Source: Leeuwenhoekiella polynyae (lineage in GTDB: Bacteria > Bacteroidota > Bacteroidia > Flavobacteriales > Flavobacteriaceae). Taken from it: 64,000 nt of DNA. This document shows positions 17,741 through 25,183 of this stretch, piece by piece. Under the pieces are notes generated by a model. It was not told where the DNA came from, made no database searches, and was given only the letters and a program-made list of their open reading frames with translations. Made by a program: the position numbers and the translations under genes. The stretch lies in assembly GCF_042683665.1 (NCBI RefSeq), contig NZ_JBHUOO010000048.1, one strand, 5' to 3'. How positions within the stretch are numbered: the stretch's first letter is position 1; every line of letters starts with the position of its first letter.

Positions 17741-19432
17741 ATGAGTGACGATAAAAAGATAATTTTTTCAATGACCGGGGTGAGTAAAACCTATCCCGGT
17801 GCTAATACGCCTGTTTTAAAGAATATTTACTTGAGTTTTTTCTATGGGGCAAAGATTGGTATTTTGGGACTTAACGGTTCTGGTAAATCTACCTTACTTA
17901 AGATCATAGCAGGGATAGACAAGAACTTTCAAGGGGATGTTACTTCTGATAAGGAATTCTCTGTTGGGTATTTAGAGCAAGAGCCTCAATTAGATGACGA
18001 GAAAACGGTATTGGAAATTGTAAAAGAAGGAGCTGCTGATACAGTAGCTATTCTTGATGAGTACAACAGCATAAACGATCAATTTGGTCTGGAAGAAGTT
18101 TACAGCGACCCTGATAAGATGGAAAAGCTGATGAACCGTCAGGCTGTCTTGCAAGATGAGATTGATGCGCGCGGTGCTTGGGAATTAGATAACAAATTAG
18201 AAGTAGCAATGGATGCGTTGCGTACTCCGCCGGCAGATCAGAAAATTGGAGTGCTGTCTGGAGGAGAGCGTCGCAGGGTAGCTCTATGTCGTTTGCTTTT
18301 GCAGGAGCCAGATGTATTATTATTAGATGAGCCTACTAACCACTTAGATGCAGAAAGTGTACACTGGTTAGAGCATCACCTGGCACAATACAAAGGAACG
18401 GTTATAGCAGTAACGCACGACCGTTATTTTCTAGATAATGTAGCAGGCTGGATTCTAGAACTGGATCGAGGAGAAGGTATCCCTTGGAAAGGAAATTACT
18501 CTTCTTGGTTAGACCAGAAATCTAAGCGTATGGCTCAGGAACAAAAGCAAGCAAGTAAACGTCAAAAAACATTAGAACGCGAATTAGAGTGGGTGCGTAT
18601 GGCTCCAAAAGGTCGCCAAGCGAAGCAAAAAGCACGTTTGAGCAATTACGACAAACTCTTATCTCAAGATCAGAAGCAAACAGACGAGAAATTAGAGATT
18701 TATATTCCTAATGGCCCACGCTTGGGTACTAATGTGATTGATGCTCATGGTGTAAGTAAAGCTTTTGGTGATAAGTTATTATATGAAGATCTCAATTTTG
18801 TGCTTCCTCAAGCAGGTATTGTAGGTGTTATAGGTCCTAACGGGGCTGGTAAAACCACGATCTTTAAAATGATCATGGGCGAGATAGAACCAGATAAAGG
18901 TGATTTTACAGTAGGTGATACTGCTAAGATCGCATATGTAGATCAGTCTCATAGTAATATTGACCCTGAGAAAACCATCTGGGAAAACTTCAGCGACAAG
19001 CAAGAGTTGATTATGATGGGTGGTCGCCAGGTAAACAGTAGAGCATATTTGAGTCGTTTTAATTTCAGTGGAAGCGAGCAAAATAAAAAAGTAAATATGC
19101 TTTCTGGCGGTGAGCGTAACCGTCTGCATCTCGCTATGACGCTTAAAGAAGAAGGAAACGTTTTGTTACTTGATGAGCCAACCAATGACTTGGATGTAAA
19201 CACGCTGCGTGCTCTAGAAGAAGGGCTTGAAAATTTCGCGGGTTGTGCTGTTGTTATTTCTCACGACCGTTGGTTCTTAGATAGAATTTGCACACACATT
19301 TTAGCCTTTGAAGGCGATAGTCAAGTCTATTTCTTTGAAGGTGGATTCTCTGATTATGAGGAAAATAAAAAGAAACGTCTTGGTGGTGACTTGATGCCAA
19401 AACGTATTAAATACAAGAAACTAGTTAGGTAG
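17741..19432 (+). CDS. ettA: ABC-F translation factor, EttA-like
   Basis: The 563-residue soluble protein has two ABC ATPase domains: Walker A GLNGSGKST near residue 48 with signature LSGGERRR and Walker B LLLDEPTNHLD, and Walker A GPNGAGKTT near residue 369 with signature LSGGERNR and LLLDEPTNDLD. The linker between them (KSKRMAQEQKQASKRQKTLERELEWVRMAP region) is the P-site tRNA-interaction motif of EttA-type factors, and there is no membrane domain. Length and layout agree with EttA, which gates ribosomes by energy state. The frame is open to 17699, but the ATG at 17741 gives the normal start MSDDKKIIFSMTGVSKTY. Confidence 0.92.
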   Translation: MSDDKKIIFSMTGVSKTYPGANTPVLKNIYLSFFYGAKIGILGLNGSGKSTLLKIIAGIDKNFQGDVTSDKEFSVGYLEQEPQLDDEKTVLEIVKEGAADTVAILDEYNSINDQFGLEEVYSDPDKMEKLMNRQAVLQDEIDARGAWELDNKLEVAMDALRTPPADQKIGVLSGGERRRVALCRLLLQEPDVLLLDEPTNHLDAESVHWLEHHLAQYKGTVIAVTHDRYFLDNVAGWILELDRGEGIPWKGNYSSWLDQKSKRMAQEQKQASKRQKTLERELEWVRMAPKGRQAKQKARLSNYDKLLSQDQKQTDEKLEIYIPNGPRLGTNVIDAHGVSKAFGDKLLYEDLNFVLPQAGIVGVIGPNGAGKTTIFKMIMGEIEPDKGDFTVGDTAKIAYVDQSHSNIDPEKTIWENFSDKQELIMMGGRQVNSRAYLSRFNFSGSEQNKKVNMLSGGERNRLHLAMTLKEEGNVLLLDEPTNDLDVNTLRALEEGLENFAGCAVVISHDRWFLDRICTHILAFEGDSQVYFFEGGFSDYEENKKKRLGGDLMPKRIKYKKLVR

Positions 19433-19460
19433 GTATTTCGCTTAAGTCTATTTATGCATA

Positions 19461-19495
19461 AAAAGCCTTTTCATATTGAAGAGGCTTTTTCTTTA
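19461..19495 (+). terminator. Terminator after the ABC-F gene
   Basis: AAAAGCCT and AGGCTTTT arms with a nearly paired inner part form a hairpin followed by TTTTTCTTT. It lies 28 bp behind the ABC-F stop. Confidence 0.7.
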
Positions 19496-19573
19496 TATGA
19501 TCATCACGTATTTACGAAAATAAATTATTTTAATTTTTATTAAGTCTAAATAGCATAAAGTCATTTTCCGTTT

Positions 19574-19581
19574 TATATTTG
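19574..19581 (+). promoter_or_regulatory. -7 promoter element of the PepSY gene
   Basis: TATATTTG matches TAnnTTTG exactly and lies 56 nt before the start codon at 19638, just behind the ABC-F terminator. Confidence 0.5.
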
Positions 19582-19637
19582 CAGCTATTTGTGAATGAGT
19601 GTGCATTAAAAATCTAGATAAACCTTGATCTATAAAA

Positions 19638-20759
19638 ATGAAGAAAAATAAAAAATACACCATTAGAAAATTTATTAATGATGTGCATCTTTGGCTAGGA
19701 CTAGCCAGTGGGATTATTTTGTTTCTGGTTTGTCTTAGCGGAACCATTTTGGCTTTTGAGAAAGAAATTAAAGATGTGTTTTCAGATGAATTAGTTGTAG
19801 AACCAAAAGGCGAAAAAATAAGTATAGCAGATTTAAAAGGAAAAATCACAACAGAGAATGGTGGAGTACTAACCAGTATAACCATCCCCGAAGCTTTAGA
19901 CGAGCCTTATGTTTTTACAATAAAAGATAATCCTAAAGAGCGTCGTGGTACAAGTTTTATGGTAAATCCATATACCGGTGAAAGTTTAAAGCCTGCTGCA
20001 AATCCTGCAGATGCTTTTTGTTTTTTCTTTTTCAAAATGCATCGTTGGTTACTTTTAGATTCAGCAATAGGTAGACCAATTGTAGGTGTAGCTACAAGCA
20101 TCTTTTTAATTCTTTCTATCACTGGTCTTGTTTTATGGTTTCCGAAGAAAGTAAAGTGGAAAAATGTAAAAAGCGGTTTTAAGATCAAAACTAAAGCCAA
20201 TTGGAAGCGTGTAAATCACGATCTGCATAACACGCTTGGTTTTTACTCGTTGATCTTTATCGTTATTATGGGAATCACCGGTTTATGTTGGTCTTTTGAA
20301 GGGTATAGAGAAGGTTTAGGAAACCTTATAGGAACCAAAATATTTAATCGTTCTTCTCCGGAATTTCAAATTACAGAAAACTCAGAGGCTGCAACAATTA
20401 CTCTTTCTGAATTATTAAATACTGCAGACACAATTTTTGATTATCCGGGAGCTATTTCAATAAGCTTACCAGGATCACGAAATGATTTCTTTAGTATAAG
20501 AAAGCGTAATGCTAACGGGTGGTCACCTTCTACTTCTGATATGGCTTACATTTCAAAAACAGGAGAGGTGCTTGCTGTTGAAAAATTTAGTGATAAGCCG
20601 TTTAATGTGCAAGTGGCATCTTTAGTAAAACCAATACATACAGGAGAAGTTTTTGGCTTTTTCTCTAAATTAATTTACTTCTTGGCGTGTTTGATAGGTA
20701 CCAGTTTACCAGTAACCGGAACTTTGATTTGGCTCAATAAAATGAAAAAAAAGAAATAA
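19638..20759 (+). CDS. PepSY-associated membrane protein (PepSY_TM family)
   Basis: The 373-residue protein has four membrane segments: one near the N-terminus (LGLASGIILFLVCLSGTILAF), two in the middle (GVATSIFLILSITGLVLWF; SLIFIVIMGITGLCWSF) and one at the C-terminus. PepSY-like extracytoplasmic domains lie between. His residues sit at the helix ends (DVHLWLG, KMHRWLL, NHDLHNT), as expected for a heme-coordinating membrane protein. Families of this type are often iron-regulated and linked to siderophore reduction, which is inference here because no TonB receptor gene is adjacent. It has its own promoter and a very strong terminator, so it is a single-gene unit. Confidence 0.87.
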   Translation: MKKNKKYTIRKFINDVHLWLGLASGIILFLVCLSGTILAFEKEIKDVFSDELVVEPKGEKISIADLKGKITTENGGVLTSITIPEALDEPYVFTIKDNPKERRGTSFMVNPYTGESLKPAANPADAFCFFFFKMHRWLLLDSAIGRPIVGVATSIFLILSITGLVLWFPKKVKWKNVKSGFKIKTKANWKRVNHDLHNTLGFYSLIFIVIMGITGLCWSFEGYREGLGNLIGTKIFNRSSPEFQITENSEAATITLSELLNTADTIFDYPGAISISLPGSRNDFFSIRKRNANGWSPSTSDMAYISKTGEVLAVEKFSDKPFNVQVASLVKPIHTGEVFGFFSKLIYFLACLIGTSLPVTGTLIWLNKMKKKK

Positions 20760-20770
20760 TCTTTCTGTAT

Positions 20771-20824
20771 TACTTAAAAAATAAGACCTCACTGTTTAAA
20801 CAGTGAGGTCTTATTTTTTAAGTA
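20771..20824. terminator. Perfect 54-bp palindrome acting as terminator
   Basis: Every base from 20771 to 20797 pairs with 20798 to 20824 without a mismatch, centred on GTTTAAAC. It begins 11 bp after the PepSY stop and contains an A run before and a T run after a GC-richer core (GACCTCACTG and its complement). It will terminate both strands. A perfect arm of 27 bases is longer than a terminator needs. Confidence 0.8.
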
Positions 20825-20839
20825 TTTTTAAGCAACTTC

Positions 20840-20847
20840 TAATTTTG
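20840..20847 (+). promoter_or_regulatory. -7 element 5 nt before the HAD start codon
   Basis: TAATTTTG matches TAnnTTTG and ends 5 nt before the TTG start at 20853, so the transcript would have almost no leader. It is squeezed between the 54-bp palindrome and the gene. Confidence 0.45.
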
Positions 20848-20852
20848 AGAAT

Positions 20853-21545
20853 TTGGATTTAAATACAATTAAAGTCATCGCTTTTGACGCCGATGATACA
20901 CTTTGGGTAAATGAAACGTTTTTTAGAGATGCAGAAATTGCATTTGCAAAACACCTTTTAGATTATGGGGACGAAGAAGATATTGTGCGTATGCTTCTGG
21001 ATACCGAAATTCGTAATCTTGATACATATGGTTACGGGATAAAAGGCTTTACGCTTTCTATGCTTGAAACTGCACATCGATTAATGGGAGATAAGATGAA
21101 TGCCGAAACAACAGCATTCATTCTAGATAAAGGAAAACAGATGCTTGCAGAACCGGTTGAGGTTTTACCACATATTGAAGAAGTTCTTGAAGAGCTTTCT
21201 AAAAAATATAAGTTGGTTGTGGCTACAAAAGGGGACTTGCTTGATCAAGAGCGTAAACTCATCAAAAGTGGACTAATAGATTATTTTCACCACGTAGAGA
21301 TAGTTTCAGACAAGAAAGAAACGCAGTATAAAAAACTGGTTAAACATCTTGATATAGAACCGCAAGAATTTTTAATGATAGGTAACTCCTTAAAATCTGA
21401 TGTGATACCGGTACTGGCGATGGGTGGTTATGCATTTCATATTCCGTTTCATACCACGTGGACTCATGAGCAAGTAGATGATGAAATCAATCATTCTAAG
21501 TTTAGAGCATTAACTAATGCTAAAGAATTACTAGATATCTTATAA
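20853..21545 (+). CDS. HAD-family hydrolase
   Basis: The 230-residue protein is a haloacid dehalogenase-type phosphatase. Motif I is DADDT with nucleophile Asp12 and acid Asp14. A helical cap domain follows, then motif II at VVATKGD, a Lys in the DKKETQYKKL region, and motif IV as MIGNSLKSDVIP. The conserved part begins at residue 7, and there is no ATG upstream that avoids the preceding terminator, so I accept the TTG start. The substrate is unknown; most relatives dephosphorylate nucleotides or sugar phosphates. Confidence 0.88.
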   Translation: MDLNTIKVIAFDADDTLWVNETFFRDAEIAFAKHLLDYGDEEDIVRMLLDTEIRNLDTYGYGIKGFTLSMLETAHRLMGDKMNAETTAFILDKGKQMLAEPVEVLPHIEEVLEELSKKYKLVVATKGDLLDQERKLIKSGLIDYFHHVEIVSDKKETQYKKLVKHLDIEPQEFLMIGNSLKSDVIPVLAMGGYAFHIPFHTTWTHEQVDDEINHSKFRALTNAKELLDIL

Positions 21546-21578
21546 AAATAGAGCAGATCAAAATGATCTAGAACGTTC

Positions 21579-21743
21579 TTATTGTCGTTTGGGTAAAAAG
21601 CTGCGTAAGATATAAATGATAGCTGCAAGAAGTAACCCTAGTAAAAGACCTTTGCCAAAACTTGCATTGATGAATAAAATGAGAATAGCAATTACAGCAA
21701 GCACTCCAAAAAGTATAGCTGCACGTTTGTGATTTTCTTTCAT
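21579..21743 (-). CDS. Small two-helix membrane protein (54 residues)
   Basis: This reading frame gives MKENHKRAAILF, a hydrophobic helix (GVLAVIAILILFINASF), a short turn and a second helix (GLLLGLLLAAIIYILRSF), ending in LPKRQ. The amphipathic layout with basic ends is that of a genuine small membrane protein. It reads opposite to the HAD gene and the coiled-coil gene, with a -7 element on the same strand only 4 nt before its ATG. I do not recognise a family. The stop is 33 bp from the HAD stop. Confidence 0.7.
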   Translation of the reverse strand: MKENHKRAAILFGVLAVIAILILFINASFGKGLLLGLLLAAIIYILRSFLPKRQ

Positions 21744-21747
21744 ACCT

Positions 21748-21755
21748 CAAAGATA
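21748..21755 (-). promoter_or_regulatory. -7 element 4 nt before the small membrane protein ATG
   Basis: On the minus strand the sequence reads TATCTTTG, then AGGT, then ATG. Transcription would start at or next to the start codon, so the mRNA would be leaderless or nearly so. Confidence 0.5.
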
Positions 21756-21980
21756 CGGTTATGTGATTTTCTGGCTGAGTTATTAATAAAAAATTAAAGA
21801 TGCAGTGTTTGTCTTTTTTGTATGTTTGGGTGCTTTTTTAGAGCAGTTGTAAATCCTTTTTTTCGTTAAAAAACAGTAAATTATAGTAGCTGTTTTTACA
21901 CTTTTACACACTTTTGAATGAGCATTAACGTTAAAATATAATATAGGTACAAGCCTAAGCTAATCAAACAATAGTTATTT

Positions 21981-22865
21981 ATGGAAAATGAGAATAAAAA
22001 TACGGGTATAAAGATAGTTACGGGAATACTTGCCGTTCTTCTTGTTGTAGCCGGTGCTTTTGCAATTAAACTTTACAATCAAGAGAAGAACACAAAAGCA
22101 GAATTGACCGAAGAAAAAGAACTTGTTCTTAATGACCTTAAACAAATGGTCACCAAATATGACGCAGTAATTGAAGAGAATAATCTTAAAGATACAGAAT
22201 TGAATCAGGCTCGTGATCGTATACAGGTTTTAATTGATTCTGTTCAAAAAATGGATGCGAACATTTCTGTTTTACGTCGTTATCGTGATGAGGTCTATAA
22301 GCTTAAAAAAGAACGCGAATATCTTTTTGCTCAGAACGACAGCCTAAAAGGAATGAATAAGATGCTGGCTATGCAGGTAGATAGTACTACTTATGAATTA
22401 GAGGTTTCTAAAATGAAACGCGATAGTCTTAATATGGTAAAAGATGAATTGGCTGAAAAAGTAGCTTTAGGAGCAAGTTTGTCTGCTAGTAAATTAGTAG
22501 GTACCGGCGTAATTGTAAGAAACAGTGGAAAACTCGTAGAAAATGACAAAGCGCGTCGTGTAGATCGTATTAGAGCATGTTATACTGTGCCACAAAACAG
22601 GATTGCCGATGCCGGAGACCGTGAATTATACGTCCAGGTATTAGATCCTCAGAACAACATTTTAGGAGCAAATAAAACTATTGCTATTGACAGCGTAACT
22701 AGTGTTACTTATAGTGCAATTTCAAAATTTTACTACGAGAAAACAGCTTTGGATATTTGTGAAAACATCGCACCTAAAGGGGAAGACTTCTCAAAAGGAC
22801 TTTATAAGATCAATATTTTTGATGGTGGTAAAATGATCGCTACTACAAATCTGGTTTTAGACTAG
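21981..22865 (+). CDS. Membrane-anchored coiled-coil protein of unknown function
   Basis: The 294-residue protein has one N-terminal membrane anchor (IVTGILAVLLVVAGAFAIKLY). About 130 residues of heptad-rich coiled coil follow (TKAELTEEKELVLNDLKQMV through MKRDSLNMVKDELAEKV). The C-terminal domain of about 115 residues looks like a beta-sandwich (RACYTVPQNRIADAGDRELYV, GLYKINIFDGGKMIATTNLVL). The arrangement is widespread in Flavobacteriia, but I know of no assigned role. It is transcribed alone and ends at a strong bidirectional terminator. Confidence 0.82.
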   Translation: MENENKNTGIKIVTGILAVLLVVAGAFAIKLYNQEKNTKAELTEEKELVLNDLKQMVTKYDAVIEENNLKDTELNQARDRIQVLIDSVQKMDANISVLRRYRDEVYKLKKEREYLFAQNDSLKGMNKMLAMQVDSTTYELEVSKMKRDSLNMVKDELAEKVALGASLSASKLVGTGVIVRNSGKLVENDKARRVDRIRACYTVPQNRIADAGDRELYVQVLDPQNNILGANKTIAIDSVTSVTYSAISKFYYEKTALDICENIAPKGEDFSKGLYKINIFDGGKMIATTNLVLD

Positions 22866-22887
22866 TATAAGATTTTCTATAAACTAA

Positions 22888-22923
22888 AAAAGCTTCGGGA
22901 TTTCCCGAAGCTTTTGTTTTTTT
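22888..22923. terminator. Bidirectional terminator between convergent genes
   Basis: A 12-bp perfect stem (22888-22899 with 22904-22915; core GCTTCGGG) with an ATTT loop is flanked by A and T runs. It serves the coiled-coil gene on one strand and the metalloprotease gene on the other. Confidence 0.88.
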
Positions 22924-22940
22924 AAGCAGGTTGCTTAAGT

Positions 22941-23762
22941 CTATTTTCCACCATTAGCTCTTAGGTCTTCTAAACAAAATTCTCCAAAAGTAGGCAAGCC
23001 ATTCATAGTAGTACTTGTTGCATCTGCTACGGTCTGAAAGTACATCAGGCAGTTTTCTTGATCACAATGCTTGTTAGGAGTTTCTTCTCCGTCATCATCA
23101 GCGGTTTCATCTTCGTGATCGCGTACCATTGGAGTACCTAGATTTACCAACCCGAAAAGGTGACCAAACTCGTGCTCAGTAGTAACAGTTTCCAGTTGGG
23201 TAAGACTTGGCCCTGTGAAACCACTACTAAAATCTCTAAGCGTTTCGCCAAAAATAATACAAGAAGTATTACGGTAAGCAGTACCTAAAATACGGCTGTT
23301 TCCTTCATCGCTTTCTGAGTTTTCATTGGTAAAGAAAACCCAAACTCCAAGTTCATCTCCAACATTAAAAACGGTTCGATTATCTTCTTCTATCTTAGTG
23401 TACTCATCGCGGTTTAAAGAACCTACTTTAGAAGCAGCTACCACAGTTTCGGTAAAAGTAATACCGTCAGGTTTGTTTAAACGGGCAGAGAAAAATGCTC
23501 TCAAATTACTTAAGGTCGCATCAGAGGGTCTAAAGCCATCTACGTATGCAATCTCAACATTCATAGAGGTGAATTCTTCAGCACTTAAAAAATCTCTTGC
23601 TGAAGCGCCCAAAGCTTGCTTATTGGCTAAGGTAGGGTCAGTAGTGTTAGTTCCCGAAGAATCGCTGTCGCTTGAACAGGAAAGTATTAAAAATGAAAAA
23701 AAAAGAGTAATGTAGGGGGTAATTCTATTAAGTGTCATTAAAAATAATTTGAATGTTTTCAA
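22941..23762 (-). CDS. Zinc metalloprotease lipoprotein
   Basis: The 273-residue protein is a predicted lipoprotein (lipobox LILSC, Cys29), followed by a Ser/Asp-rich tether. The zinc site is HEFGHLFGLVN: His197, Glu198, His201, Gly204 and Asn207, where a metzincin would have a third His. A later NCLMYF (Met240) would serve as the Met-turn, and Cys pairs at 233/238 may form a disulfide. An internal ATG at 23738 is an equally plausible start and still gives a complete signal peptide. It should degrade protein at the cell surface or in the periplasm. Confidence 0.85.
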   Translation of the reverse strand: MKTFKLFLMTLNRITPYITLFFSFLILSCSSDSDSSGTNTTDPTLANKQALGASARDFLSAEEFTSMNVEIAYVDGFRPSDATLSNLRAFFSARLNKPDGITFTETVVAASKVGSLNRDEYTKIEEDNRTVFNVGDELGVWVFFTNENSESDEGNSRILGTAYRNTSCIIFGETLRDFSSGFTGPSLTQLETVTTEHEFGHLFGLVNLGTPMVRDHEDETADDDGEETPNKHCDQENCLMYFQTVADATSTTMNGLPTFGEFCLEDLRANGGK

Positions 23763-23867
23763 AAATAACTAAACGTTTCCCTTTCGGGTCTTGTTGTATT
23801 TAGTTTATGATGTTTTTAGGATAAGCAGTTTAATACTATATACGGTTTTTAAAGCACTCTAGTTTTA

Positions 23868-24593
23868 TTATAGTTTAATGAGTTGAGCTAAGTAGTCGTA
23901 ATGTGGCCCTTCAATAATTTTTTTACAACTAAAACCCGCTTTTTCAGCTTCAGTTTTTAGGGTTTTAAAATCAATATACAACCAGTCAAAAGCTTCAGAA
24001 GTTTGATTTTTATACTGAATTTTAAACGTTACTTCGCCATAATAATCACGGCTTGCATCACGCCAGTAACTGCCATCTTCTTCCTCATACATAAACGCAA
24101 TGTCTGAAGAATCAATAAGAATTTGACCACCAGTTTTTAAAAGACTGTTTAGATGCTTTAAATAGTTTTGCGTGTTTTTTAAGGTCTCAAAAATTCCGCT
24201 GCCATTCATCATAAGCAGTAAAGTATCGTAATTCTTTTCGGTATGGCTTAGAATATCAGATTCAATAGTCTTTGATATCCCGCGATTATGGCAGACGTTA
24301 ATTGCTCCTTTAGAAACATCAAGAGCAGTGACGTCGATACCTTTATTTTGTAAATACAAACTATGGCTTCCTGCACAAGAGCCTATGTCTAATGTTTTTC
24401 CTTGGGCAAGTCTTAACGCTTCTTGTTCAACCAGTGGCATAGCATCAAAACCCCTAAAAAGATAAGGAACTGGTATCTCATCATCTTCGGTAAGCGACGA
24501 GATGACTGTAATAGCTTCGGTGTGATTACCGGTGTAGAAATCGAGTAATGCCTGACCAAAAATATCAGGGTTTTCAGAATCTCTTTTGGTCAT
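23868..24593 (-). CDS. Class I SAM-dependent methyltransferase
   Basis: The 241-residue protein has a helical N-terminus and then a Rossmann methyltransferase fold. Motif I is TLDIGSCAGSHSLYLQ near residue 87, with VTALDVSKGAI as the following acidic strand, LLLMMNGSGIF at the motif IV position and LIDSSDIAF after it. The substrate is not evident. It is divergent from the YkgJ gene with only 35 bp between the two start codons, so both promoters must be packed into that gap or overlap coding sequence. Confidence 0.87.
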   Translation of the reverse strand: MTKRDSENPDIFGQALLDFYTGNHTEAITVISSLTEDDEIPVPYLFRGFDAMPLVEQEALRLAQGKTLDIGSCAGSHSLYLQNKGIDVTALDVSKGAINVCHNRGISKTIESDILSHTEKNYDTLLLMMNGSGIFETLKNTQNYLKHLNSLLKTGGQILIDSSDIAFMYEEEDGSYWRDASRDYYGEVTFKIQYKNQTSEAFDWLYIDFKTLKTEAEKAGFSCKKIIEGPHYDYLAQLIKL

Positions 24594-24616
24594 AAAATCA
24601 AGGGAATTTAAATGCG

Positions 24617-24624
24617 TATTTTTG
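24617..24624 (+). promoter_or_regulatory. -7 element 4 nt before the YkgJ-family start codon
   Basis: TATTTTTG matches TAnnTTTG and is followed by CGCT and then ATG at 24629. As with two other genes in this window the predicted transcript start falls at the start codon. Confidence 0.5.
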
Positions 24625-24628
24625 CGCT

Positions 24629-25126
24629 ATGGATGAATTTATTGAGCAGTTGCCTAATCTTGCCAAAGATAAGCATAAAGAGAATGCTGCCTATTTTAAA
24701 AAGCTGAAGCGTAAACCGCCTAAAGATCTGGATTACCAGATGCAGGAATTACACGATGAAGAATTTGAAGAAACAGATTGTTTAAAATGTGCTAATTGTT
24801 GTAAAACAACCGGACCTTTATTTACAGACCGGGATGTCAGCCGCATTGCAAAGCATTTTAGGATGAAAGATGCACAGTTTATTGAGACCTATTTGCGTAT
24901 AGATGAAGACAACGATTATGTACTTCAAGAGGTACCATGCACTTTTCTGGGAGCAGATAATTACTGCATGATTTATGATGTGCGGCCTAAAGCCTGTGCA
25001 GAATTCCCACATACAGACCGGAAGAAATTTCAGCAGATCACAAATATTACGTTGAAGAATGTTGCTATTTGTCCTGCAGCTTATAATATTGTAGAAAAAA
25101 TGAAAGAACGTATTAAGTTGAAATAA
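24629..25126 (+). CDS. YkgJ-family zinc/iron-binding Cys-cluster protein
   Basis: This 165-residue protein has eight clustered Cys residues in the YkgJ (CxxCxxCC) pattern: CLKCANCC near residue 52, and CTFLGADNYCMIYDVRPKAC near residue 110, with a later Cys in AICPAAY. The family binds a metal, probably zinc or an iron-sulfur cluster; its reaction is not established. It ends at a terminator shared with the M28 peptidase gene. Confidence 0.88.
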   Translation: MDEFIEQLPNLAKDKHKENAAYFKKLKRKPPKDLDYQMQELHDEEFEETDCLKCANCCKTTGPLFTDRDVSRIAKHFRMKDAQFIETYLRIDEDNDYVLQEVPCTFLGADNYCMIYDVRPKACAEFPHTDRKKFQQITNITLKNVAICPAAYNIVEKMKERIKLK

Positions 25127-25128
25127 AC

Positions 25129-25156
25129 AAATGCCCTGAGTTCAATCAGGGCATTT
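25129..25156. terminator. Bidirectional terminator between YkgJ and M28 genes
   Basis: An 11-bp perfect stem (25129-25139 with 25146-25156; core TGCCCTGA) with a 6-nt loop lies between two convergent genes and has A/T flanks on both sides. Confidence 0.87.
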
Positions 25157-25183
25157 TATAGCATTAATTTTGAGAATTCAGAT

